DNA from: Meiothermus sp.
GTDB lineage: Bacteria > Deinococcota > Deinococci > Deinococcales > Thermaceae
Direction: 5' to 3'
Assembly (NCBI RefSeq): GCF_026004055.1
Contig: NZ_BPIJ01000001.1
Coordinates: forward strand, 1,612,001 to 1,676,000
Length of the DNA: 64,000 nucleotides
A program made the translations under genes and the position numbers. How positions within the stretch are numbered: the first letter of the stretch is position 1; each line of letters begins with the position of its first letter. The notes beneath the pieces were generated by a model. The model did not search any database. It had not been told where the DNA came from and saw nothing but the letters and a program-made list of their open reading frames with translations. Of this stretch, positions 56,133 to 64,000 are shown piece by piece.

Positions 56133-56204
56133 GGCAGCCTGATGTCAGATCCGGTTGGTTCGTCCCGGTTTTGCCTTCTTCCCAGACTCAAGACCTGCCC
56201 TGCC

Positions 56205-56234
56205 TTGACAAGCCTGGTATACCACCGGTACACT
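56205..56234 (+). promoter_or_regulatory. promoter of the lysine biosynthesis operon
   Basis: TTGACA (56205-56210), 18-bp spacer, TACACT (56229-56234), placing the transcript start within a few bases of the leader-peptide ATG at 56244. Confidence 0.8.
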
Positions 56235-56243
56235 TCCCCCAGG

Positions 56244-56288
56244 ATGATCTTAAGTGCAAAAAAATCCAGCGCCGGGGGGCTAGTCTGA
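56244..56288 (+). CDS. lysine leader peptide (14 codons, two consecutive Lys codons)
   Basis: An ATG nine bases after the -10 box opens a 14-codon frame, MILSAKKSSAGGLV, ending in TGA. It contains AAA-AAA, two adjacent lysine codons, and lies between the promoter and an intrinsic terminator. Leader-peptide attenuation has been described for the lysine gene cluster of Thermus thermophilus, which this layout matches. Ribosome stalling at the Lys codons would be expected to favour an antiterminator. Confidence 0.8.
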   Translation: MILSAKKSSAGGLV

Positions 56289-56314
56289 GCTAGTCCGCGC
56301 CACTGCGTAGCCCG

Positions 56315-56345
56315 GCCCGCACAACGTTTGCGGGCGGTTTTTTTT
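56315..56345 (+). terminator. attenuator (intrinsic terminator) of the lysine operon
   Basis: GCCCGCA (56315-56321) pairs with TGCGGGC (56329-56335), followed by GG and eight T. It ends about 10 bp before the homocitrate synthase ATG. An alternative pairing of GGGCTA (56277-56282) with TAGCCC (56309-56314), extended by GCCGGG/CCCGGC, would block the terminator's 5' arm. Confidence 0.8.
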
Positions 56346-56355
56346 GAAGGATACT

Positions 56356-57594
56356 ATGCCAGAGCCTACCCACATCCCACGGATCGAAGTTGTGGACACC
56401 ACCTTCCGCGATGGTCAGCAGTCGCCGCTTTTGTTCGATACCGAGAAGTACCGCTTTGCCCTGGAAGAAAAGAAGTTACTGCTAACCGGTTTGATCGAGC
56501 TGGGGGTGACGCACTTCGAGTTTTTCTCGCCGGTGGTGGGCGCAGCCGAGGAAGAGGACGTGCGGGAGCTCATTGCCCATGCCCAGGCCCTTAGCCCAAA
56601 ACCCCTGATGCTGCTAGCCCATTGTCGCTGCAACCTCGAGGATATCCAGCGGGCGCTCGAGGTGGGCTGCAACGGCCTGAACCTGTACCTGGGGGTCTCG
56701 CCCTTGGCCCAGCAGCACAACGCACAAAAGCCCTTGGACGAGGCAGTGGCCCTGGCCGAGGGGGTGCTGCGGGAGGTGCGAACGGCCTACCCCCAGATGT
56801 ACCTGCGCTTCAGCGCCGAGGACGCCTTCCGCACGCCTCTGGCAGACCTCTTCCGGCTGTACGATGCGGTTTATCCCTACGTGAACACGCTGGGTCTGCC
56901 CGACACGGTGGGCATCGCCGAGCCGGAGGACGTGACCCGGGTGGTCTCTGCCCTACGCGAGCGCTACCCCAAGGCCGCGCTCGAGTGCCACTTCCACAAC
57001 GACCGGGGCCTGGCCCTGGCCAACGTGCTGGCCGCGGTGCGGGCCGGGGTGCGCTACATAGACGCCTCCATCTGGGGCCTGGCCGAGCGCTCGGGGATTC
57101 CTTCGGTCACGGGGGTGCTGTTCAACCTGTCCAAGCGCTACCCCGAGCTTAAGGAGCAGTACAACCTGAGCCAGTGTTACCCCCTGAACGTATTGATGGC
57201 CTCCATTCTGGGTACGCTGGTGCCTTACACCGAGCCCGTTTCCCTGACCAACCGTACCCACACCGCCGGGGTGCACCAGAAAGCCGTGCTGAACGAGAAA
57301 AAGGTCTACGAGGCCCACAGTCTGCACGACTTCGGGGTGGACAAAAACCAGCTTCTTCTGGGGCCCCTATCGGGCTGGAACCTGATTTACTACTATCTAA
57401 AAGAGGTGGAGGCCTTCGAGATAACCAAAGAGCAGGCCAAACGCATCACCCAGGAATTTAAGAATCGCTCCGGCGAGATTGGCCGCAGCAAGAAGCCCGA
57501 AGAACTTTTGCTGGAAATTGCCCTGGCCCACGGTCTCTCCCGGCACCCCATCCCGGAAGAGGTGCCCACCGCGCGATTGGAAAACCTGGACTAA
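56356..57594 (+). CDS. DRE-TIM aldolase-type synthase, probably homocitrate synthase
   Basis: The N-terminal VVDTTFRDGQQSP is the substrate- and metal-binding motif of the isopropylmalate/homocitrate/citramalate synthase family; ECHFHNDRGLALAN supplies the histidine metal ligands, and HTAGVHQKAVLNEK is the C-terminal motif. No LeuA regulatory domain is present. Its position behind a lysine attenuator and before homoaconitase genes argues for homocitrate synthase (2-oxoglutarate + acetyl-CoA), first step of the alpha-aminoadipate route. The sequence is not a close match to classical Lys20 in memory. Start ATG at 56356 with GAAGGA upstream. Confidence 0.8.
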   Translation: MPEPTHIPRIEVVDTTFRDGQQSPLLFDTEKYRFALEEKKLLLTGLIELGVTHFEFFSPVVGAAEEEDVRELIAHAQALSPKPLMLLAHCRCNLEDIQRALEVGCNGLNLYLGVSPLAQQHNAQKPLDEAVALAEGVLREVRTAYPQMYLRFSAEDAFRTPLADLFRLYDAVYPYVNTLGLPDTVGIAEPEDVTRVVSALRERYPKAALECHFHNDRGLALANVLAAVRAGVRYIDASIWGLAERSGIPSVTGVLFNLSKRYPELKEQYNLSQCYPLNVLMASILGTLVPYTEPVSLTNRTHTAGVHQKAVLNEKKVYEAHSLHDFGVDKNQLLLGPLSGWNLIYYYLKEVEAFEITKEQAKRITQEFKNRSGEIGRSKKPEELLLEIALAHGLSRHPIPEEVPTARLENLD

Positions 57595-57600
57595 CGTATG

Positions 57601-57810
57601 TCAGAGCTTGTTGAACTCCTCCTCGGTCAAGCCAATTTGCTTCAGAATGGCTTTCCAGGTGCCTTTTTTGAGCTCTTTTCGATGAAAGGCGACCACCCTC
57701 CTGTCGTCTGGATGTCGAAAAAACCGGTGGCTGCCCCTGGCATCAGCTTCTTCTTCTTCAAACCCCAGTCATTTGAGTTTACGAACCACCTCGTCGGGTT
57801 CAGGCGGCAT
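57601..57810 (-). pseudogene. hicA: hicA toxin gene with an in-frame TGA stop
   Basis: The frame reads MPPEPDEVVRKLK, then TGA (57769-57771), then [55 protein letters not shown] and a stop. GSHRFFRHP and HRKELKKGT are the HicA RNA-binding core with the catalytic histidine. Only one in-frame nonsense codon breaks the gene, at a position where a CGA arginine codon would fit. No start codon follows it before the core. HicA mRNA interferase activity should therefore be lost, unless this is a sequencing error. Confidence 0.82.
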
Positions 57811-58042
57811 GGGGTTCGGGAATCTCGAGCTCTACAAAGTCCTCAAAATCGCTGGGTGGAATGGGCTCGCCCCACTTTCGCATGGCCTCGAGCATTCCTT
57901 CCAGAGCCTCCTGCACGTTTGAAAGAGCTTCCTCCCGGCGATCTCCGTCCGAAAAGACCCCTGCAACGGAAGGCATCCGGGCCAGCCAGACTCCAGGTTC
58001 TTCGGGGTCTTCGAAGACTTCGACGCGGTAGCGCAGTTTCAT
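57800..58042 (-). CDS. hicB: HicB antitoxin
   Basis: An 80-residue HicB protein with RYRVEVFEDPEEPGVWLARMPSV and SDGDRREEALSNVQEALEGMLEAM, the partial RNase-H-fold signature. It overlaps the hicA start by 11 bp and precedes it, the hicBA gene order. TATCAT at 58049-58054 (minus strand) ends 6 nt before the ATG. The pair is inserted on the opposite strand between the synthase and homoaconitase genes of the lysine operon. No C-terminal DNA-binding domain is seen in this short form. Confidence 0.87.
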   Translation of the reverse strand: MKLRYRVEVFEDPEEPGVWLARMPSVAGVFSDGDRREEALSNVQEALEGMLEAMRKWGEPIPPSDFEDFVELEIPEPHAA

Positions 58043-58064
58043 ACAATCATGATAGAGGGTTGCG

Positions 58065-59315
58065 ATGGGCCTGACTTTAGCTGAAAAAATCCTTTCCAAA
58101 CGAGCGGGACGTGAGGTACGGGCGGGCGAGCTGGTGGTGGTGGAGGTAGACCAGGTGATGGTGGTGGACTCCATCGCCGGGAGCTTCTTCAAGCGGCTTC
58201 AGCAGCTCGAGGCCAGCCCGCGCTACCCCGAGAAGGTGGCCATCGTGATCGACCATGTGGCCCCGGCGGCCAACGTGGAGGTGGCCAAGGCCCAAAAAGA
58301 AATCCGCGAGTGGGGCAACCGGTATGGCTGCCGGGTCTTCGATGTGGGCCGGGGCATCTGCCACCAGGTTTTGATTGAAGAGAGATTGGCCCTGCCGGGG
58401 GGCATTGTGCTGGGTTCAGACTCGCACTCCACCACCTACGGTGGGATTGCCTGCTTTGGTAGCGGAATGGGGGCCACCGACATCGCCCTGGCGGCGGCCT
58501 CGGGGCGCACCTGGCTCAGGGTGCCTGAGACGGTCAAGGTGACCTTTAGAGGGCGGCTGGCTCCTGGCGCGACGGCCAAGGATGCAGCCCTGGAGATGGT
58601 GCGTGTCCTCACCGCCGACGGGGCTACCTACATGAGCATCGAGATGCACCTCTTGGACGGCGCCGAATCCCTCACCCGCAGCCAACGCCTGACCCTGGCC
58701 AACCTCACGGTGGAGGCCGGGGCCAAGTGTGGGCTGGTGGTGCCCAGCGGCGAAATTCTGGAACTCTACCAGGTGCCCGAGTGGCTCTACCCCGACCCGG
58801 ACGCGGTCTATGCCAAGGAGGTGGAGATAGATCTCTCTACCCTCACCCCCCGTGTCTCGGTGCCCTTCTACGTGGACAACGTGGAGGAGGTGGCACAGGT
58901 CAAGGGCAAGCGGGTAGATCAGGTGTTTGTGGGCACCTGCACCAACGGGCGCCTGGACGATCTGCACGAAGTCGCTGCCATCCTCAAGGGCCGCAAGGTG
59001 GCCCCCGGGGTGCGGATGCTGGTGATACCGGCTTCTTCGGAGGTGCTCGAGGCTGCCGCTACCGACGGCACCCTGCTCACCTTGCTGCAAGCCGGGGCCA
59101 CCATCGGCACCCCCGGCTGCGGGCCCTGCATGGGGCGGCACCAGGGGGTGCTGGCCCCCGGCGAGGTGTGCGTGAGCACCTCCAACCGCAACTTCCGGGG
59201 GCGGATGGGGGCGGCGGATGCCGAGATTTACCTGGCCAGCCCCAGGGTAGCGGCGGCTACGGCGGTAGCGGGGTACATCACCACCCCGGAGGAGCTGGAG
59301 GTGGCCCATGCCTAG
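58065..59315 (+). CDS. hacA: homoaconitase large subunit (LysT/HacA)
   Basis: An aconitase-family large subunit: EKILSKRAGREVRAGE at the start, LGSDSHSTTYGG, and the 4Fe-4S ligands in GTCTNGR and GCGPCMGRHQG. It isomerises homocitrate to homoisocitrate with the small subunit that follows. The 416-residue length fits the two-subunit archaeal/thermophile type shared with LeuC; the operon context favours homoaconitase over isopropylmalate isomerase. It starts 22 bp from the divergent hicB ATG, with AGAGGG upstream. Its last codons overlap hacB by 8 bp. Confidence 0.88.
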   Translation: MGLTLAEKILSKRAGREVRAGELVVVEVDQVMVVDSIAGSFFKRLQQLEASPRYPEKVAIVIDHVAPAANVEVAKAQKEIREWGNRYGCRVFDVGRGICHQVLIEERLALPGGIVLGSDSHSTTYGGIACFGSGMGATDIALAAASGRTWLRVPETVKVTFRGRLAPGATAKDAALEMVRVLTADGATYMSIEMHLLDGAESLTRSQRLTLANLTVEAGAKCGLVVPSGEILELYQVPEWLYPDPDAVYAKEVEIDLSTLTPRVSVPFYVDNVEEVAQVKGKRVDQVFVGTCTNGRLDDLHEVAAILKGRKVAPGVRMLVIPASSEVLEAAATDGTLLTLLQAGATIGTPGCGPCMGRHQGVLAPGEVCVSTSNRNFRGRMGAADAEIYLASPRVAAATAVAGYITTPEELEVAHA

Positions 59316-59811
59316 GGTTTGGAAGTTTGGCGACGCCATCAACACCGACGACATTTTGCCCGGCAAGTACGCCCCCTTCATGGTGGGAGAGGATAAGTTC
59401 CACACCTACGCCTTTGCTCATCTGCGCCCCGAGTTTGCCGCGAACTACCGGCCCGGCGACATTCTGGTGGCGGGCAGAAACACCGGCCTGGGCTCTTCCC
59501 GCGAGTACGCCCCGGAAGCCCTGCGCAAGCTGGGCCTGAGGGCCATCGTTGCCAAGAGCTACGCCCGCATCTTCTACCGCAACCTGGTCAACCTGGGCAT
59601 CATGCCCTTCGAGGCGCCCGAGGTAGTAGACGCGCTTCAGGATGGCGACCTGGTAGAGCTCGACTTTGAACAGGGCCTTTTGCGGCGCGGGGCCGAGACC
59701 TTCCGGCTCAGGCCGCCACCGGCTTTTTTGCTGGAAGCCCTGAAGGAAGGCAGCATCCTGGAGTATTACCGCAAGTACGGGCGTTTTCCCGGAGAGCGCG
59801 CGGGCGGGTAA
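59308..59811 (+). CDS. hacB: homoaconitase small subunit (LysU/HacB)
   Basis: A 167-residue swivel-domain protein: KFGDAINTDDILPGKYAPF, then GDILVAGRNTGLGSSREYAPEAL and AKSYARIFYRNLVNLGIMPFE, all typical of LeuD/HacB subunits. Overlap with hacA indicates coupled translation. The loop around residue 27 that sets substrate choice cannot be interpreted by eye. Confidence 0.9.
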   Translation: MPRVWKFGDAINTDDILPGKYAPFMVGEDKFHTYAFAHLRPEFAANYRPGDILVAGRNTGLGSSREYAPEALRKLGLRAIVAKSYARIFYRNLVNLGIMPFEAPEVVDALQDGDLVELDFEQGLLRRGAETFRLRPPPAFLLEALKEGSILEYYRKYGRFPGERAGG

Positions 59812-59832
59812 ACTGGGGGGGTTGAGGCTTTT

Positions 59833-60153
59833 ATGGAAGACCTAGAAGTGATCTGCCCGGTGTGCAACGAACCCAACTACCTCCCCGCCGAAGAGCTGGA
59901 GGAACTCACCTCCGACGACTATCTCGAGTGCGAGTCCTGCGGGGCCTACCTGCAAATCCTCTCCACCGATCCCCTGGAAGTGGCGGTGATCGAAGAAGGC
60001 GAAGAAGGGTTTTTTGTAGACTGCCCCGAGTGCGGCCTGACTTTTGAGGTAGGAACCGAGGAAGAGGTAGTCTGCCCGGAGTGCGGACATCGCTTTGTGC
60101 CCGACTGGTCGGAGCTGGACGAAGACGAGGAAGACGCCGATTATCGATCCTAG
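59833..60153 (+). CDS. double zinc-ribbon acidic protein, LysW-like without the C-terminal motif
   Basis: A 106-residue protein with four CxxC knuckles (CPVC, CESC, CPEC, CPEC), i.e. two zinc ribbons, and an acidic tail ending DEDEEDADYRS. The N-terminal ribbon resembles LysW (ICPVCNEPNYLPAEELEELTSDDYLECESCGAYLQIL) but the EDWGE tail that carries the amino-group carrier glutamate is absent. It sits between hacB and the real lysW. A role as a scaffold in the LysW pathway is a guess. It has no obvious ribosome site. Confidence 0.75.
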   Translation: MEDLEVICPVCNEPNYLPAEELEELTSDDYLECESCGAYLQILSTDPLEVAVIEEGEEGFFVDCPECGLTFEVGTEEEVVCPECGHRFVPDWSELDEDEEDADYRS

Positions 60154-60214
60154 GCTGATCGCCGAAAGCCGAGCGCCGGAGGCGTAGCAATCTAAACCAA
60201 TAAAAGGAGCAAAC

Positions 60215-60379
60215 ATGACAGCCGAATGCCCGGAGTGTGGAAGCCCGATTGAACTAAACAACCCCGAGCTGGGGGAGCTGGTGGTCTGCGATACGTGCGG
60301 AGCCGAACTCGAGGTAGTGGGTCTTTCGCCCCTCAAGCTGCAAGCTGCCCCCGAAGAAGCGGAGGACTGGGGCGAGTAA
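60215..60379 (+). CDS. lysW: amino-group carrier protein LysW
   Basis: A 54-residue protein with CPECG and CDTCG knuckles of a zinc ribbon and the C-terminal EDWGE. The last glutamate is the residue whose gamma-carboxyl is joined to alpha-aminoadipate by LysX, so LysW carries the intermediate through the pathway and shields its amino group. AAAAGGAGC lies upstream of the ATG. lysX follows at 63 bp. Confidence 0.95.
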   Translation: MTAECPECGSPIELNNPELGELVVCDTCGAELEVVGLSPLKLQAAPEEAEDWGE

Positions 60380-60442
60380 CCTTGCCCGACGGTGTGTCGC
60401 AGGTCTTGACCTGTGCACGCTTTCCTGCAGCCCGAGACCACC

Positions 60443-61281
<839 letters not shown>

Positions 61282-61285
<4 letters not shown>

Positions 61286-61518
61286 AGCCCCTGCGGATGT
61301 TTTGTAGCTACGGCTGCTGGCCCACCTGGCTGCAAAAGGAAACCGGCGATATTCCTGAAAACACAGACCCTGCTACGCTTCCTTTGCGCCCCCAGACCTT
61401 GCAGCGGTTGCTCGAGTGGGACAGGGCTTTCCAGGCCACACCTATCCCCCGGAGCCCCACCCGCTGGAGGGGTTTGCCATAGAGCACCCGGCTTTGCTCG
61501 AGGCCCTGCAACAGGAGC
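61282..61518 (+). pseudogene. broken small gene behind lysX, unknown function
   Basis: A GTG overlapping the LysX stop opens MKPLRMFCSYGCWPTWLQKE and runs with good codon use to about 61435, then hits a stop at 61482. In the next frame the sequence continues as TYPPEPHPLEGFAIEHPALLEALQQEL, with lengths and composition that fit the same protein. An extra AC dinucleotide in CCACACCTAT would explain the shift. The 3' end runs into repeat C3. It was probably a last gene of the lysX unit. Confidence 0.6.
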
Positions 61519-61587
61519 TACAGCGCTCTTCACAGACCTGGCCGCCCATCCCGGCGGCCACTGTTCTGTCCAGGACAACAGATTCTT
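61519..61587 (-). repeat. repeat family C, copy C3 (internally deleted)
   Basis: Only 69 bp: both ends of the family (TACAGCGCTCTTCACAGACC and CACTGTTCTGTCC..GATTCTT) are retained and joined at GGCCGCC..CGGCGGCC, while the long central hairpins of C1 and C2 are missing. Confidence 0.75.
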
Positions 61588-61784
61588 ATACCGGATTCAA
61601 AAAGATACTCTTCAAAACAAACCACCCTGGGGGCTATCTTTTTGAATCCTAGAGCACACCCCTCCCTGACGGTCGGCGAAAAAAACGTCTCCCTTCCAAG
61701 GGGCGGTATCGCCCTCCGCTACGCGGATAACTTTGGTCGGGTTAGTTCGTCACCGAATGGTGACGAACTAACCGAATCTGGTAT
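61588..61784 (+). repeat. repeat family D, copy D2
   Basis: Nearly identical to D1 (25204-25399), with ends ATACCGGATTC and GAATCTGGTAT. It directly adjoins C3 on the left and ends three bases before B4, the TTAG between them being the B4 direct repeat. Confidence 0.88.
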
Positions 61785-61787
61785 TAG

Positions 61788-62125
61788 TGGTCTGGTAACA
61801 AAATACGCAGTATGGGGTTTAGCCTTCAGAACGCGCCGTGTCTCGTAAACCTGGGCCTTCGGTGCCTTGCCTGTACGGTCATGCAAAAAGCACCCCACCC
61901 CGCTTCGCCCCTTCCCTCCCCTACTGCGTAGGGGAGGCCAGGTGGGGTGGCTGACCTGGCCCTTCACCCAGCGGATTGGGGGCCTTGCCTGATACCCTCC
62001 CCCACCCTCCCTACGCGGTAGGGAGGGCGTTTTTAGGCCATCTCGGGGGCCGAAGTGGGATGGAATCTCTACATCGATGTATTCGGTGTGCGGTACATAA
62101 CTTCGGAAATTTAGTTACCAGACCA
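61788..62125 (+). mobile_element. 338-bp MITE-like element, family B, copy B4
   Basis: Ends TGGTCTGGTAAC and GTTACCAGACCA, flanked by TTAG on both sides. Interior as in B1. It is the third element in a row in a ~650-bp block of nested repeats between the lysX unit and lysY. Confidence 0.9.
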
Positions 62126-62164
62126 TTAGTCCCCGATGGCTCAATATTTGTGAAGAGCGCTCTA
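62126..62164 (+). repeat. short repeat shared with the right flank of B3
   Basis: These 39 bp (TTAGTCCCC.ATGGCTC ... GTGAAGAGCGCTCTA) match 40302-40340 with one change. The final GTGAAGAGCGCT equals the end of family C. Confidence 0.6.
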
Positions 62165-62195
62165 GGCCCGGCGTATCGAGTGTCCAAGTAGTGTT

Positions 62196-62762
62196 TCAGG
62201 GCCGAGCCCGGCTCTGCCCGGTGGCGATGCCGCCGGCAATCAGATGAGCCGCCCGCAGGGGCTCGGGGATGCGGGAGTGGACGGCGAAGCGCTGGATGAC
62301 CCGCTCGGCCTGCTCCAGGGTGAGCCCGGCCCGCTGCACGTAGACCCCGGCCACCGGCTCGATGGCCCCGGCTTTTTGAATCAGGGCCCATTTCTGCTGG
62401 CCACCGCGCACCTTGTGCAATGCCGCCTCGATAGAGGCAAGATTGGGCCTGCGCCTCAAGACCACCAGCACCGGCAGGTTCAGGGCCTCCGAGAGTGCTC
62501 GGATGTCCACCACGTTGAACCCAGCCATGGCAATGCCCTGCAGCAGTACCAGTTGCAGGCTGGGGTAGAACTTGGAGTGCCGGATGAGTTCGCTCAAGAC
62601 ACGGGTGCTGTTGCGCCCATCCCGCCGAACCTGCCCGCTCAGCACGCCTTCCAGCCGCAACCCGTTGTACACCACCCCCACCATCCGCACGTTGCCCCGG
62701 TGATGGCGCTCGAAGGGAAAGTCGTCAAAGCCGACCACGTGGGAGAATCCGCCGGTTTTCAT
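62196..62762 (-). CDS. DUF99 (UPF0215) family protein
   Basis: A 188-residue protein with GFSHVVGFDDFPFERHHRGNVRMVGVVY, VLLQGIAMAGFNVVDI and LPVLVVLRRRPNL, the DUF99 pattern found mostly in archaea and thermophiles; an endonuclease V-like fold has been suggested for the family. The function is unknown. It lies on the opposite strand between lysX and lysY. It has no clear ribosome site; TAGAAT at about 62779-62784 on the minus strand could be its -10 box, 17 nt before the ATG. Confidence 0.83.
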   Translation of the reverse strand: MKTGGFSHVVGFDDFPFERHHRGNVRMVGVVYNGLRLEGVLSGQVRRDGRNSTRVLSELIRHSKFYPSLQLVLLQGIAMAGFNVVDIRALSEALNLPVLVVLRRRPNLASIEAALHKVRGGQQKWALIQKAGAIEPVAGVYVQRAGLTLEQAERVIQRFAVHSRIPEPLRAAHLIAGGIATGQSRARP

Positions 62763-62786
62763 AGGGGTGCTTATCGGGTATTCTAG

Positions 62787-63839
<1,053 letters not shown>

Positions 63840-63841
63840 CC

Positions 63842-64000
63842 ATGGTCGTGGTGGGCAGCACCAACCCGGCCAAGCTGGCGCCTGTGCGCTTGGTCTTCGC
63901 CGAGGTGTTCCCCGGGCTGGAGGTGCGCGGGGTGGAGGTGCCGAGCGGGGTGCCTGAGCAGCCCATCGGCTACGAGGAGACCCTGCTGGGGGCGCAGAAC
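63842..64000 (+). CDS. DUF84/YjjX-type non-canonical purine NTP phosphatase, N-terminal part
   Basis: The frame begins 2 bp after the lysY stop and runs off the right edge (53 codons). VVVGSTNPAKLAPVRLVFAEVFPGLEVRGVEVPSGVPEQPIG is the N-terminus of inosine/xanthosine triphosphatases of the YjjX/DUF84 family (GSTNP.K motif). These hydrolyse deaminated purine nucleotides. Tight spacing suggests translation coupled to lysY. Confidence 0.8.
   Translation, partial: MVVVGSTNPAKLAPVRLVFAEVFPGLEVRGVEVPSGVPEQPIGYEETLLGAQN

Noticed and set aside
56344-56355. TTG at 56344 as the start of homocitrate synthase
   Set aside because: It lies within the terminator's T tract; ATG 56356 has GAAGGA at a normal distance.

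Overview
The window looks like chromosomal DNA of a moderately thermophilic member of the Deinococcus-Thermus group, most likely Meiothermus. The reasons are a GC-rich genome, a 16S rRNA gene transcribed alone with its own promoter and terminator (16S and 23S are unlinked in Thermus relatives), a LysW-dependent lysine pathway behind a leader-peptide attenuator, many leaderless start codons preceded by a TAnnnT box, and thermophile-type metabolic genes. The genus is inferred from these features; no database search was run.

Layout. 1-7.2 kb: 5' part of methylmalonyl-CoA mutase, a DoxX membrane protein, a SpoIID/LytB-domain protein with recO, a small membrane protein, a P1-family peptidase and an M20 peptidase. 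7.4-16.3 kb: ABC transporter genes, namely a peptide-type binding protein with two permeases, an SDR dehydrogenase, then a sugar-type permease pair with two tandem paralogous binding proteins. 16.4-23 kb: sarcosine/N-methyltryptophan oxidase-like protein, quinone oxidoreductase, a crtI carotenoid desaturase boxed by direct repeats, and a type II restriction-modification pair. 23.3-25 kb: a lipoprotein made of two repeats and an unknown secreted protein. 25.4-31.7 kb (minus strand): MoxR ATPase, a 908-residue LRV/HEAT-like repeat protein, a DUF2201 metallopeptidase/VWA protein, then ilvA. 32-39.7 kb: an ABC exporter with a NEW3-domain partner, Hsp20, tRNA-Phe, tRNA-Asp, a small SRA-like protein, trpF, lutB/lutA and a YbjQ protein. 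40-48 kb: an orphan D12 adenine methylase, 16S rRNA, a site-2 protease with CBS domains, an amine oxidase, rsmI and moeA. 48.3-56.1 kb: a subtilase lipoprotein, two small paralogs, a GAF-GAF-GGDEF protein with a worn HD-GYP-like tail, and a TPR-CHAT protease. 56.2-64 kb: the lysine (alpha-aminoadipate) genes: attenuator, homocitrate synthase, homoaconitase subunits, lysW, lysX and lysY. They are interrupted by an opposing hicBA pair with a nonsense toxin, repeat elements and a DUF99 gene.

At least five families of short non-coding repeats fill most long intergenic gaps. The clearest is a 338-bp element present four times, each copy with ends related to TGGTCTGGTAAC/GTTACCAGACCA and a 4-bp direct repeat (TTAG or GTAG). 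A related ~204-bp family uses the same ends. Their TAG-type target puts several of them exactly on stop codons.

The best candidates for little-described systems are the MoxR/LRV-repeat/DUF2201 operon, the subtilase/small-paralog/GGDEF/CHAT cluster with a shared upstream motif, and the stop-codon-targeting repeat elements.
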